A stretch of DNA of 64,000 nt from Costus lasius (lineage: Eukaryota > Streptophyta > Magnoliopsida > Zingiberales > Costaceae): positions 63,663,843-63,727,842 of the forward strand of contig CM050448.1 of NCBI GenBank assembly GCA_027563935.2. Direction: 5' to 3'. Shown here piece by piece: positions 22,090 to 34,462 of the stretch; position 1 is the first letter of the stretch, and the number at the start of each line of letters is the position of its first letter. The position numbers were made by a program, and so were the translations under genes. Below the pieces are notes generated by a model, which was given only the letters and a program-made list of their open reading frames with translations, ran no database searches and was not told where the DNA came from.

Positions 22090-22803
22090 CTGTTGTCCTT
22101 TGACCGCTTCATCTTTTGTTTCAAAGCCTTGTTGTAGCTCTTGATAGGGGTTTTGCCCTTCTTCCCCTTCTTTTTATTCCTTGAAGGAACCATTAAGACA
22201 GAGGATGAAGGCTTTCCCTTCTCAAGAGTCTGCTCTGTGGTGCAGAGCATATTCAGTAACTCTGCCGGAGTATAGTCGATCTTGTTCATATTAAAATTAA
22301 TGATGAACGGATCGAAAGAGGCCGGGAGAGACTGCAGGATAATGTCTACAACAAGTTCCTGATTGATGGTGTGTCCCAGTTTCTCTAGAGCCTCCTTGTA
22401 CCCAATCATCTTGAGTACGTGAGCTCCCACTGGACTGTCTTCAGTCAGTTTGCTATGAAAGAAAAGTTTCGTCAAGTTATAGCGTTCTGTCCTTGCCTGT
22501 GCAGCATATAGCATCTTGAGATTTGCTATAATATCAATAGTAGACAAATCCTCATGCTGACGTTGGAGCTCTGGTGTCATTGACGCAAGCATAAGGCAAG
22601 CGACATCAGTACTATCACTGACGTGCTTCTCATAAGCATCCCGAACCGCCCTTGCGGCGTTCGCAGCAGGTTGAGCCAGTATTGCCGACTCAAGGACATA
22701 CAACTTCCTCTCAGCCTTAAGCACAATCTTAAGCTGTCTGTACCAGTCTGAGAAGTTTGGCCCAGCAAACTTCTCCCTTTCCAATATGGATCGCAGATTG
22801 AGC
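22090..22803 (-). pseudogene. Gag of element C, truncated and without start codon
   Basis: The N-terminal ~235 residues of copia gag (REKFAGPNFSDWY, LYVLESAI, VACLMLASMTP, AYEKHVSDSTDV). The position equivalent to the start codon reads ACA where A, B and D have ATG, so initiation is lost. The C-terminal end is cut by element B just before the CCHC knuckle. Bases 22316-22400 are repeated exactly at 5885-5969. Otherwise the frame is open. Confidence 0.85.
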
Positions 22804-24622
22804 CCTGTGGTGTTCGTTGCTGCAGGAATCTACAACATTGCAAGAACAACAAGGTCAGTATCCATGTTAGAATCAATCCAGGACTTAAGAGTGATTCTTT
22901 TCTCACTATTTTATCTGACTGAAAAATCCAATAAAACAGCCCGAAAGAGTGAAACTCTTTTAGTGAGATGGGATCCAGATTTCATACTTGATCTCCGCGT
23001 CCCGCTCAGGCGAGATAAGATGCACAGAGAGTTGAAGCACTAATCACTGGTAGGCTATCCATGCCAATCGCCAACCCGTGCGATTCCCCTTCATCTAGGC
23101 AATCTAGAAGACTGCGCCAACTGAGTTGGTACAACACAGTTTCTGATTCCTAAGATGGCTGCCTCCATATAGCTATCATATGCTCAATATGTAGCCCATA
23201 TGGTCAAGCTGACCTGACCTACTCCCTGGACCACCACGTGCTATGCTGAGCAACGAGAAGGGATAAATCCCTACTCTGTAGCATGTAGGTGTAATCACAC
23301 ACCGTCTGAAGATAGCTGGGCGTGCCCACTGAGTGGGTACAACACGGCCCCAACGATAGTCAGAACAGTGAGGTTTCGCATTAGAAGGCTTTCGAGCTTG
23401 ATATTTCGTTGGATTTTAACGGTCCATTTTATCTTCTTACTATCATGCAAGATCTATGGTGATAGCAGAAGAATAAATATGCTTGTGCTAAAACAATAAG
23501 TAGAAAGCACAATTATCTTATGTGGTAAACGCCCATAAAAGCCTAAGTAAAACCCTAGTTTGACATGAGTCTTCACTTGAGCTCTTTATGGGTCTTTTAT
23601 ACTTCATTTTGCCCAGCCCGGGCCCAAATGCCATCTATAGTCCAAATGCGCTCCAGGCAGTGTGCGCCTGTACTAGAGTCGAACTCTAGACCTCCCACCT
23701 GGTGAAGCCACTGACTGCAAGCGCCTCTGCCATGTGTGCTCTGTGCTCATGTCTAATCAAATTACATTTTAATCTATCTAGACATGGTTTGACTCGCAGG
23801 TCAATATACATTTTTCATAAATTAAAGTGTGATTCGCAGATCACAGAAAAATTTATTTAAATTCCAGGCACGCAGGCCCCAGCACAGCACACCAAAATTA
23901 AGGGCAGCCCACATAAGATTAAATAAACATTCATTGAACATGTTAAACATGCATCCATGTGATCCAAACAGAAAATAAAATTTTGAAATACCCATGGCAT
24001 CAATTTTATTTCCTTATGTGCCCTACTACCTTACAACGGTCCATTAACAGGCATCCACTCATCAGACCAAGTCAGACCCACTGCCCTTGCATGCACCCAG
24101 TCATAACTGACTTGCGTCGACCTGATGGTCAACTATGCATGCCTTAAGGGCTGAACGTCCCACATGATTTCTGGCAAGCGGGTATGACCCCGGGCCTAAA
24201 TCATGATCGTTCACTAGGCGCCTCAATCAGACATCGCTACACGCCCTTCTGCAGTCGACCTATAGCCACCTGTATTGCTTTCGTACAGGTGCTATCTGGC
24301 CGACCCATCTAGGCTGTCAGATGGTCTGATTAGGCTGTTGGGTCCAGACTTTGACTAATGACTTCAACCCTATTAACCCGTCTAAGAGTTTAAAGTAGGC
24401 GCTTAGATAGATCTAAATGAGGGGGCGCGCATGAAGTAAGTTTTTGTTTGAAAAACATCTATGAAACATGCGCAAACTTTAAACAACATGGATACATGCG
24501 CAAACACAATATGTAATCTTTTCATCAAGTAAGCGCATGTGAACATGTAGAAGATCTATCCTATAAATCAAACATGGATCACATCAAGGCAATCATATGC
24601 AACAAGTCAAAATAAACCTGAT
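22804..24622 (-). other. 5' leader of element C, no gene
   Basis: Untranslated leader. It has the TCCCGC-TCAG-GCGAGA hairpin at 23000-23015 and a TTCGA-loop hairpin near 23670-23692 whose stem is CTAGAG/CTCTAG. That differs from B and D at paired positions. No convincing ORF. Confidence 0.7.
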
Positions 24623-24634
24623 GCTCTGATACCA
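24623..24634 (-). promoter_or_regulatory. tRNA-iMet primer binding site, element C
   Basis: The minus strand reads TGGTATCAGAGC, two bases from the LTR start at 24637. Confidence 0.9.
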
Positions 24635-24636
24635 AT

Positions 24637-26305
24637 TGCAGGTGAACCTTGCGAATAAGCATCATACCAGATCATTATAGCAGCGGAAAAAAAAGGTTAC
24701 CAAGAGGATCGCATGTAGAAGATATGATCAACCTTATAAAACAAACTTGCATAAAACAAGCGTGAGGGTGTTACCATGGCCATGAGAGGCGACTTGGAAG
24801 ATGAAAGGGCGAGCGGCTCTTCTCCAAAGAAGTCGCACACAAGAAGACGATGGCTACTTCCTTGTACTCTTTGTGCTAGCAAAGCCACTCGGAGTCCTTG
24901 ATCGTGTGAAGAGATGTTTTCTTCCTTTTGCTGGCCGAACTCCCTCTCTTGGCGTGAGGACAACCAAAGACGAGAGCTTGAGGAGCAAGAGGCGAGAGAG
25001 ACGTAGAGGCGTTCTCACGTTCGAAAACATGGGGGGGTTTTCCAACAAGGAAAATGGCTTCTAAAGATAGTAAGCATTAACTCCTCATTTTACTCCCCTT
25101 GAAGCCTTCAACCGAAACTCCTCTCCCCTTTGAACCATACATTCACATAAGTGAACCGGTTCAATTCCATTTGGTTCAAGGACCAAATCGAACCAGCCAT
25201 GGTCTAGATCTCTTTGAACCTCATGGTTCAAGATCTAACCACACATCTCAATGAACCTCTTGATCTCTATGATCAAACATCAATTCTCCCGATCGAAGCT
25301 TACCGACCACATGCCCTAATCAATCAAACATGATCAGACTAGATCTCACTTCCAATCAGAGATTAAATTGCTTCAAACTGAACCAGAACAATTCAGTCCA
25401 CACGATCTGACATAAGTAAGCCATATCATCAAATTGTGCGACCCTAAGGGTTTCCTTCAATGTCGGTAACGATAACTTACATTATCACAACCAGAGAGGG
25501 GTATCTAGCAACACATCACTGTCTCCCGATATGAAGGAAAGAGTCTTCCAAGACTACTCCCAAACCACAGCACAAGTGTGAATCCAATTCACTCAGTATA
25601 CATGTTCCCTTTGCCACTGGACGTTCTCATTGGACAAGCCTGTCAAGCTTGTAATTCCAACATGATGAGAATGGTTAGATCAGATGAACATAGTCATCTG
25701 GGTATGGCCATACACTTTCTCAACCATCTCATCCAGGGGGCCCCTTTAGAACATCACTCTCCAACTAGGAGAGGCAATCCTATATCTATCACTAGTGTCC
25801 TAACATGATTCATGCCCACTATCCAAGATAATCTATAATCATTATCTTTCAAATGATATTGAACTATCTCAATATAATGTCAATCATCACTTAGAAATAC
25901 AAGTGATCTCAAGTCAGAGGGAATATACCACTTGCTTGCTTATAAGGATTTATTCACATTGTGACAAACAATTGAATATCCTAAGTAGGGTCTGTCCAGT
26001 ACATCCCATGCACCTATGTGTCTAAATCTTATTCCATACTCGAAGCATCCTATAAGATTAGAACACATATTAGTCTCAATCATACCAAGGTTGTCTCATG
26101 TTCACCATGATATCTCGACTAAGGACAACACTGAATGTCAGCAAAGCTGAACATCATTGAGACATTACTCAGAGGTATACATATAACAGCAGATAATGCA
26201 ACAATCTGAATAACAACAATTGCCTTTATAAACATATACAGTTTATACATGATACTGATAACATCCCAAGGCCTCAAACATTAGCCTTAAGGGCATACCC
26301 CAACA
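24637..26305 (-). repeat. 5' LTR of element C
   Basis: A 1669-bp LTR from TGCAGGTG to CCCCAACA. Its U3/R part resembles the LTRs of A, B and D, while the outer U5 end differs, as it does between all four, which suggests subfamilies. Right flank is the pol gene of E. Confidence 0.9.
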
Positions 26306-28764
26306 GAAGACAGCTTTTAAGACTAAGGATGGTTTGTATGAATGGCTAGTCATGCCCTTTGGTCTCTCTAATGCCCCCTCAACCTTTATGAGATTGATGA
26401 ACCAAGTCTTGAAGCCTTACATAGGAAGATTCTTAGTAGTTTACTTTGATGACATCCTAATTTATAGCAAGACCCAAGAAGAACACATGGAACACCTTAA
26501 GAAAACCCTAGACTTACTTCAGGAAGAAAAGTTATATCTTAACCTGAAAAAGTGTTCTTTCCTCTCTCCTAGGGTTGTCTTCTTAGGATTCATAGTATCT
26601 GACCAAGGACTTCAAGCTGACCCTAGCAAGATCCAAGCCATCTTAGACTGGCCTGAACCCAAAACTTTGACTGAGATTAGGAGCTTCCATGGTCTAGCTG
26701 CCTTCTATAGGAGATTCATTAGAAACTTTAGCACCATAGTAGCCCCTATAACCAATTGTATGAAACTAGGTGAGTTTAGTTGGCCTAAGTCTGCTAGTAG
26801 AGCTTTTGAGGAGCTTAAAGCGAGAATGACCACTGCCCCAGTCCTAAGATTACCTGACTTTTCTAAAGTTTTCATAGTGGACTGTGATGCCTCAGGAGTA
26901 GGAATAGGAGGTACCCTCAGTCAGGAAGGTCATCCCATAGCCTACTTTAGCGAGAAATTAAATGAGGCTAAGCAAATATATACCACCTATGATAAGGAAT
27001 TCTATGCTGTAGTTCAATCTTTAAGGCACTGGAGACACTATCTAATACATAATGAATTTATTCTGAATAGTGACCACTAGGCTCTATCTTTTTTAAGTGC
27101 TCAGAAGAAATTAAATGCTAGGCATGCTAAATGGGTAGAATATCTTCAACAGTACACTTTTGTTTTGAAACATAAGTCTGGAATTGAAAATAAAGTTGCT
27201 GATGCTTTGAGTAGAGTGACTTTACTTGTGCAAAAATTATCTGTTGAAGTAGTTGGATTTGATCACATAAAGCATGAATACTTAGAATGTCCTGATTTTT
27301 CAAGCATATATTCTGAGCTTAGCATAGACCCCTTGAGTCATCCCCTCTATACCCTAAGGGATGAGTTTTTGTTTCTTGGGCCAAAGTTGTGCGTTCCCAA
27401 GACCTCAATCCGAGACTTCCTTGTTTGGGAGATCCACGGAGGAGGGTCTGCCGGGCACCATGGCCGGGACAAGACTCAAGCCTTAGTGGAGGAACGGTTC
27501 TTCTGGCCGAACCTCTATAGGGATGTAGCTAAGGTTGTCAAACATTGTAGGACCTGTCAGACAAGAAAAACCCAGAAACATAACTTTGGTCTGTACACAC
27601 CCCTACCCATTCCTCAAGCACCTTGGTAGGACCTTAGCATGGATTTCATCTTAGGTTTACCAAGGACTCCCTCCAGACATGACTCTATTTTTGTTGTAGT
27701 GGATAGGTTTACCAAGATGGCACACTTTATACCTTGCTACAAAACTACAGATGCATCACATGTAGCTAGGTTATTCTTTAAAGAGGTTGTTAAACATAGA
27801 GGTACCCCTCTGACTATAGTTTCTGATAGGGATTCCAGGTTTGTGGGACATTTCTGGAAAACCCTGTGGGCTATGTTGGGAACCAAACTCAAATTCTCCA
27901 CGGCCTATCATCCTCAGACAGATGGGCAGACCGAAGTGGTCAATCGATCACTTGGGAGCATTTTGAGAGGTTTGGTAGGAGAGCACCCAGGCACATGGGA
28001 TAAGCTATTACCCATTGCCGAGTTCTCCTACAATAGTGTTGTCAACAAAACCACGGGATTGTCCCCTTTTCAAGCCAACTTAGGGTACCAGCCTAGAAAA
28101 CCTGTTGATTTATTTCCTTTGCCTAGGCACTCTCATATTTCTATGTCTGCTAAAGATTTTGCTACTCACATGTCCCATTTGCATCACGAAATACATTGCC
28201 AAATGCTTGATGCTATTAATTCCTATCGCAAGGGTGCTAACAAGAAACGCCGAGAAAGGAAATTTTCTGTAGGTGAACAGGTTATACTGCGGGTCAGGGA
28301 GGAGCGCATCCATGGATCTGGCCGCAAGTTGGACGCAAAGGGACTCGAACCCTTTACCATTGTTGAAAGGATCAACGATAACGCCTACGTCTTGGATCTA
28401 CCACCGGACATGGGGATCCCCACCACTGTCAACGTGGAGGATCTCACACGCTATGAGGAGCCGGTACTCATCGAGGAGTTGACTGACAGGCTCGAGCCAC
28501 AGAGCATACTTGAGGATTAGACCCGACTCACCCCAGACGAGGTACAAGTATTTTATCGTGTTAAGTTTACGTCGGGTGAGGAGGCTTGGCTTCCCGAAAG
28601 TGAGTTGGCACAGGCCGCTCCGGAGTTACTCCAAGGGTACAAGGATAATTCTCTAGAGGAGAATTTTTCCCACCCGGGGAGAAATGATGGAGAGACCAAC
28701 CCTGCCCCTAGAAGGTCTGGAAGGGCTAGAAGGAAGCCCATCAGATATGGCCTTTCCTCCTAGG
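26306..28764 (+). pseudogene. Chromovirus (Ty3/gypsy) pol: RT, RNase H, integrase, chromodomain-like tail, element E
   Basis: A collinear gypsy pol that starts inside RT ([21 protein letters not shown]) because element C interrupts it at 26306. RNase H follows ([20 protein letters not shown]), then the integrase HHCC finger (GHHGRDKT, HCRTCQ) and core (MDFILGLP, VSDRDSRF, DGQTEVVNRS). A C-terminal tail (YRVKFTSGEEAWLP, near 28550-28600) resembles a group II chromodomain and ends with RRSGRARRKP. Three in-frame TAG stops at 27078, 27627 and 28518 break it, and the frame is otherwise maintained to 28764. The RT-RNase H-integrase order and tail identify a chromovirus. The chromodomain call is less certain than the rest. 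Confidence 0.88.
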
Positions 28765-28877
28765 TCACCCTTTTTCCTTATTTGCACTTTTTCCGATTTG
28801 CCTTGAATAAGCCCTAGTGCACCCTGTAGTTTCCTTATTAGGTCTTGCATTATCTCCTAGAATAGTCTACTGGTTTT

Positions 28878-30243
28878 TGTGTCAATAATTGGGCAGGTTA
28901 AAGCCCAGCTCAAGGGAAGCTAGGAAGCTCAAGCTAAGCCACTCAAGTGGAGCTCCAATTATGGAAGGAAGCACTTCAACACTTGACTAGAGACTTCAAG
29001 TTGAAGGAGCTCATATTGAATGCAACTCCACCTTCCAAATCAACCCAAGGCGCCACCTAATAAGAGGAAGAATTCGAATGTGAAGAACCAGCCCACAACT
29101 TGCCAATTGAGGAGCCTTCAATGCGCCTAGCCATCAAGGATCAATCAAGATCCACAAATCAAGGGATCACCATCTAGATCCCCAATTTGTGGAATCAACT
29201 TTGGAAATCTCTAGCCGCCCATGCTCTTGAAGGAAGGCTTTTCAAAATTCAAATGGATGCCATCTCATCCAAGCAAACAAGGAAGGAGCTCAAGAGGATT
29301 CGGCCACAAGGAAGCTCCACCAAAGAAAGAATTCAAAATTCAAAATTGCTAAAGGAAATGTTTTAATTGAGCATTAATTTCTTCCATAACTTTGTGATTG
29401 CGCCTAGGGTGAATTCTCACCCTTTCCCATGGCTTGTTGAGCCTATAAATTGTAACCCTCTCCTCATTGTCGATTAGTTGCCTAGATGAAAACTTTGTGT
29501 TAGCATTGGTGCTTGTGTTGCCTAAGTATTTTCTATCTCCCCTCTCCTCCAAAGGGCCGAGCCCTTTCACTTCTTCCCCTTCTTCTCAAGTCCTCAACGC
29601 ATTCAAACCCCTTGAAGGATCTTGCACACTTTGGCGAGACTCTTTGAAAGCCTCATCATTCTTTGATCTCGGCAAACAACAAAGACCATTAAGGGATCCT
29701 TCACTTTCGGATAGCATGAAGAACAACATCAACAAGGCTTCAAATCGGCTAAGTTCTTTCCCCTCTTCCTTATATAATTTCTAGAACTTGTTTCTACACT
29801 AATCAAAGTGCTTGTTGTAGGGAAACGCAAGGCTTGGAGATCCTCTTGGCGCAAATCATTTCCCCTCTTCCTTCCCCCCTCTCTCCTTTAGTTAAAGTGT
29901 TAAGGGAATTTGTGAGGCTTAACCTCCCCCTTAGTTCTTGATCTGTAATATGAATCCGTGGTATGTGCGGATCTCGCTTGTCTATGTTTGCTTGTAATGA
30001 TGCAACTCCTTCCATTAGAGTAGGACCGTTGAAGACCGGGACATCACGATCCTTCTATTCTCAAGGATCGCGCTGTGAGTATTCCTTCTAGCATTTCATT
30101 TCATAGATTAGGTGTCTTTCAAATTCGTAGTTTAAAGTAACTTAGTTTCAATTTTCTCTACTTATAAAATACCAAAAATATTTTCCAACTCCGTTAGAAG
30201 TAATTCCGGTTTTTATTATAAAATACAAAAAAACTATTTTTAC
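28878..30243 (+). repeat. Probable LTR downstream of chromovirus E
   Basis: A gene-free stretch of about 1.37 kb after the pol stop that starts TGTGTCAATAA and may end ATTTTTACA. A good TATA box (TATAAAT) lies at 29444-29450. Boundaries are uncertain because no second copy is in the window and no primer site follows. A short untranslated piece of E lies between 28765 and 28877. Alternative: part of it could be other 3' sequence of E. Confidence 0.5.
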
Positions 30244-30250
30244 AGAAGCG

Positions 30251-30660
30251 TTGTTTGCATGCACCTTTGTCCTGTGTTTGCCCCCTACATCACGCCTCTC
30301 ACCCCACTTGGCAAGAGAAGGGCAAGGCGGGTCATCCGAACGAGTCCATTGCTTCAATTGCCTTCAGCTGGGTCACTACTCCCGGGATTGTCCCAAGAAG
30401 TCCACCACTGCGGAGAAACCCCATTCCCGTGTCGCCACCATCACCCGCGAGCACGCATAGCATGATGTCAAAGTCGAATGTTACATGAGTGGCGATGAGT
30501 CGAGTCACCCCACACTCGCGGTTGTGCGGTGCACCCTTGTCCAAACCCCACCCTCCGAGGATTGGAGGCGCACAAGCATTTTTACAACATACATCAAGTG
30601 CAACGGACACTCTTGTAAGATCGTCATCAATGGGGGAAGTAGCTTGAACGTGGTTTCCCG
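30251..30660 (+). pseudogene. Gypsy gag zinc knuckle and protease fragment F
   Basis: One frame carries a CCHC knuckle (CFNCLQLGHYSRDC), a stop at 30458, then a protease segment (IKCNGHSCKIVINGGSSLNVVS). The protease site reads N-G-G where D-S/G-G is expected, so the catalytic aspartate is lost. The sequence is typical of the gag-protease boundary of chromovirus-like gypsy elements. It may be a second copy of E's family placed after E's LTR. Both ends are truncated; the right end is a breakpoint against element G. Confidence 0.75.
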
Positions 30661-30682
30661 GAAGTAGCTTGAACGTGGTCTC
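30636..30682 (+). repeat. Short tandem duplication at the F/G junction
   Basis: GAAGTAGCTTGAACGTGGT occurs twice, about 24 bases apart, exactly where protease fragment F stops and Athila-like element G begins. The arrangement fits filler DNA copied during illegitimate end joining. Confidence 0.7.
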
Positions 30683-31144
30683 ATGTAAAGAAGATAATTC
30701 TAAATCTAGTTTACCTCCACCCTATAGGCCACCAATACCTTTTCCACAAAGGTTAGTTCAAAATAAGTTAGACAAACAATTTGGCAAATTTCTTGAACTT
30801 TTGAAAAAGCTTTACATTAACATTCCATTTACTAAAGTTATTACTCAAATGCCATCTTATGCAAAATTTTTGAAAGAGATATTGTCTAACAAAAGAAAAT
30901 TAGATGACTATGGTACTTGCACTGTAACTTTGACTGAGGATTGTAGTGCCATTATACAAAACAAATTATCACAAAAACTGAAGGATCCAGGTAACTTTTC
31001 TATACCTTGTTCTATTGGCACTATGGCTTTTGACTGAGCCTTATGTGATTTAGGTCCTAGCGTGAGTCTAATGCCTCTATCTATTTGCAGGAAACTGGAC
31101 ATTGGAGAGCTCAAGCCTACATCTATATCTTTGCAGCTTGCTGA
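30661..31144 (+). pseudogene. Athila-like gag end and protease, first part, element G
   Basis: Encodes LPPPYRPPIPFPQRL, then QFGKFLELLKKLYINIPF, SYAKFLKEILSNKRK and CSAIIQNKL, then the protease site ALCDLGPSVSL. A TGA at 31035 sits where element I has CGA, just before the protease site. The site reads DLGPS where DLGAS is common in this lineage. The coding sequence stops at 31144 inside SLQLAD because element D is inserted there; it resumes at 40219 after the GCTGA duplication. Confidence 0.85.
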
Positions 31145-32810
31145 TGAAAGTCCCCTATAGCTAAGGGGGTGAAACCCTGACAGGTGGCGCAAATAATTTT
31201 GCAAGCGGAAACTAGGGTTTCAAGAGACCTTACGTAATGACATATGATTAACTTCATAAGGTTTAGATTCATACCATAGCCATTTCGTTTGGATGGCGTC
31301 TAGGAAGCAGAGATCGACAGGGGTCTCCTCCAGAGAATGCGCACACAAGATGAGAGTGTGCCTACTTTCTTGGTGCTCCTTGTGCTAGCAAGGTTCCAAG
31401 AAGTCTTGAACGTATGGAAGGGATGGAGACGATTTTCCTTTCTTGGCCGAATCCTCCTCAAAGCTCCAAGCGTCGCCACACACGAAAGTGTCGAGAGGAA
31501 TAATGGGTAGAGAGGCGAGAATAGAATTAATTCTCTTCGAACGTGAGAGATCTCCAAGTGGAGATCATGGTTTCTAAAAATAGAAACCACCACTCGCCCA
31601 AACGTTCACGCCAAGTGAACAAGTCGCCACCTCTTCTCCCTTTGAACCATGCGCTCATATATGAGCCGGTTCAATTTGGTTCGGCTCAAGAAACCAATCA
31701 AGCCAAGTCTTCAGTCCAGATCATATTAAACCTAAAGGTTCAAGATCTGACCGTTCATCTCTTAATGCTCCTGATCTCACCGATCTAGCATCTATTCTCT
31801 CAATCGAAGCTTACCGATCTTAAGCCCTAATCAATCAAACATGATTAGACCAGATCTCACTTACAATCAGAGATTAAATCCCTTTAAACTGAACCAAAAC
31901 AATTCAGTCCACATGATCTGACTTAAGTAAGCCATATCATCAAATTGTGCGACCCTAAGGGTTTCCTTTAAATGTCGGTAACGATAACTCACGTTATCAC
32001 GATCAGTGAGGGGTATCTAGCAACACATCACTGTCTCCCGATATAAAGAAAAGAGTCTTCCAAGACTACACCCAAACCATAGCACAAGTGTGAATCAACT
32101 CACAAGGCATGCATATTTCCTTTGCCACTGGATGTTCTTATTGGACAAGCGTGTCAAGCTTGTAACTCCAATATGATGAGCATGATTAGATCAGATGAAC
32201 ATAGTCACCTGGGTATGGCCATACTCTTTTCTCAATCATCTCATCCAGGGGGCCCCTTTAGAACATCACACTCCTTAAACAAGGAGACGGCAATCCTTTG
32301 TCTATCACTAGTGCCCTAACCTGACTCAAGCTCAACATCCAAGATAGTCTATAATCATTATGTTTCAAATGATATTGAACTACCTCAAAACAATGACAAT
32401 CATCATTTAGAAAACACAAGTGATCACAAGTCAGAGGAAATGTGCCACTTGTCGCATTCAAGGATTATTCACATTGTGACAAGCAACTGAATATCCTAGT
32501 AGGGTCTGTCCAGTACATCCAATGTACCCATGAGTCTACATCTTATTCCATGCTCGAAGCATCCTATAAGATTAGAACACATATTAGTCTTAACCATATC
32601 AAGGCTGTCTCATGTATATCTCGACTAAGGACTTTATAGCATGTCAGCCCAGCTGAACAGCTTTGAGACATTATTCAGAAGTACACTTATTGCAGCAGAT
32701 AACGTAACAAACTGAATAACAACCATGCCTTTATAAACATAAGAGTTTATTACATGATACTGATACATTCCCAAGGCCTCAAACATTAGCCTTAAGGGCA
32801 TACCCCAACA
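31145..32810 (-). repeat. 3' LTR of element D
   Basis: 1666 bp, TGAAAGTC to CCCCAACA, next to the minus-strand polypurine tract. Differs from the other LTR at about eight sites (for example 31168, 31610, 31914 and 32036). Confidence 0.95.
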
Positions 32811-32821
32811 ATCTCCCACTT
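32811..32821 (-). promoter_or_regulatory. Polypurine tract of element D
   Basis: The minus strand reads AAGTGGGAGAT next to the 3' LTR, identical to A and B. Confidence 0.85.
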
Positions 32822-32830
32822 GCACTTAAT

Positions 32831-34462
32831 CTAATGGTTGAGAAATCTCAAACCCATGTTATTACAGTGCTTCTCATGCTTCTGCTGTGCCAGAGGCTTG
32901 GTAAGCGGGTCTGCCAGATTGTCATCTGTATGTACCTTGCAGACTTTGATCTCGCCACGATCTATGATCTCCCGGATCAAGTGAAACCGTCTCTGTATGT
33001 GCTTGGACTTCTGGTGCGACCGTGGTTCCTTTGCTTGTGCGATTGCTCCAGTGTTATCACAAAAGATAACCAAAGGATCTGCACTCGAAGGAACAACACC
33101 AAGTTCTCTCACGAACTTACGAATCCACACTGCCTCCTTGGATGCTTCCGAGGCTGCAACATACTCGGCTTCTGTTGTGGAATCAGCAACAGTTGACTGT
33201 TTGAAACTCTTCCACACCACTGCTCCTCCATTCAAGCTAAATACATAGCCTGATTGCGATCGGAAATCATCCTGGTCAAACTGGAACGAAGCGTCAGTAT
33301 ATCCTTCAATACTGAGTTCTTCCTGACCACCATATATCAAGAACATATCTTTGGTCCTCCGCAGATATTTTAAAATGTTCTTGACTGCAATCCAGTGCGC
33401 CTGACCTGGATTACTTTGGAACCGACTGGTCACGCTTAACCCGTAAGCAACGTCTGGGCGAGTACACAACATCGCATACATAATGGACCCAATAGCCGAA
33501 GCATAAGGCGTATTGTCCATTTCATCTTTCTCAGTCTGTGTTTGTGGACACTGACTCTTCGAAAGATTCAGACCATGTCTGACTGGAAGATATCCTCTTT
33601 TAGAATTCTCTAAATGAAATCTCTCCAGGACTTTATCGATGTAAGTACTCTGGCACAGCCCGAGAAGCCTCTTAGATCTATCCCTGTAGATCTTCACACC
33701 TAATACATAGGCTGCTTCTCCTGGATCTTTTATCTGGAAACATTTCCTTAACCATGCCTTAACCGCATGCATTTCAGGAATGTCATTTCCAATGATCAAG
33801 ATATCATCGACGTAGAGGACTAGGAATGTAATCACGCTCCCACTAAACCTCTTATATACACACGGGTCATCCTCGTTCTTGATGAAACCAAATTCACTGA
33901 TTGATTCATCAAAACGAATATTCCAGCTTCTCGATGCTTGTTTAAGTCCATAAATAGACTTCTTTAATTTGCATATCTTATGACGATCTGATGGATTAGT
34001 GAAACCTTCTGGTTGTGTCATATACACATCCTCATCCAGATTTCCATTCAGGAAAGCTGTTTTCACATCCATTTGCCAAATCTCATAATCGTAATATGCT
34101 GCTATCGCGAAAAGAATCCGAATAGACTTAAACATGGCTACAGGTGAGAAAGCTTCATCATAATCTATCCCGTAGATTTGTTTGAAACCTTTCGCAACTA
34201 GCCTGCCTTTATAGGTAACCACGTTACCATCCATGTCAATCTTCTTCTTGAAGATCCATTTACAGCCTATAGGGATAACTCCCGGAGGCGGATCAACCAA
34301 ATCCCAGACTTGGTTATCTGACATGGAGTCCATCTCGGCGCGCATAGCTTCAAGCCATCTCGCTGACTCCGGTCCACTGACCGCATCCGCATAAGTGAGG
34401 GGTTCATCATTATCAACGATGTAGACTCCGTCATAGCGCTCAGGCTGTCGACGGATCCTTCC
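32831..34462 (-). CDS. Copia RT and RNase H part of element D polyprotein, after an internal stop
   Basis: 543 codons in the same frame as the upstream ORF, separated from it by a single TAG. RT carries VDLVDPPPGVIPIGCKW, YGLKQASRSWN with the glycine that B has lost, and YVDDILIIG. RNase H carries TDASFQ, TTEAEYVAASEASKEA and CDNTGAIAQAK and ends LRFLNH, as in A and B. All recognisable catalytic residues are present. If the stop were read through at low level, this would restore a 1294-residue polyprotein length; otherwise RT is not made from this copy. There is a first in-frame ATG at 34345, though it has no known role. Confidence 0.85.
   Translation of the reverse strand, partial: GRIRRQPERYDGVYIVDNDEPLTYADAVSGPESARWLEAMRAEMDSMSDNQVWDLVDPPPGVIPIGCKWIFKKKIDMDGNVVTYKGRLVAKGFKQIYGIDYDEAFSPVAMFKSIRILFAIAAYYDYEIWQMDVKTAFLNGNLDEDVYMTQPEGFTNPSDRHKICKLKKSIYGLKQASRSWNIRFDESISEFGFIKNEDDPCVYKRFSGSVITFLVLYVDDILIIGNDIPEMHAVKAWLRKCFQIKDPGEAAYVLGVKIYRDRSKRLLGLCQSTYIDKVLERFHLENSKRGYLPVRHGLNLSKSQCPQTQTEKDEMDNTPYASAIGSIMYAMLCTRPDVAYGLSVTSRFQSNPGQAHWIAVKNILKYLRRTKDMFLIYGGQEELSIEGYTDASFQFDQDDFRSQSGYVFSLNGGAVVWKSFKQSTVADSTTEAEYVAASEASKEAVWIRKFVRELGVVPSSADPLVIFCDNTGAIAQAKEPRSHQKSKHIQRRFHLIREIIDRGEIKVCKVHTDDNLADPLTKPLAQQKHEKHCNNMGLRFLNH

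Larger units (their letters stand above)
22090..26305 (-). mobile_element. 5' part of Ty1/copia element C, cut by element B
   Basis: Minus-strand copia remnant consisting of gag (22090-22803), leader, primer site (24623-24634) and 5' LTR (24637-26305). Everything downstream of gag is missing. Element B sits at the cut, and the expected continuation of C is not found left of B. C in turn sits in the RT of chromovirus E; GAAGA at 26306 would be its target duplication. It belongs to the A/B/D family but is more diverged. Confidence 0.85.

Noticed and set aside
31300..32639. Small ORFs inside the LTRs of D, such as 31300-31593 and 32442-32639
   Set aside because: They are repeated in the second LTR and not conserved in A, B or C; chance frames in non-coding LTR sequence.
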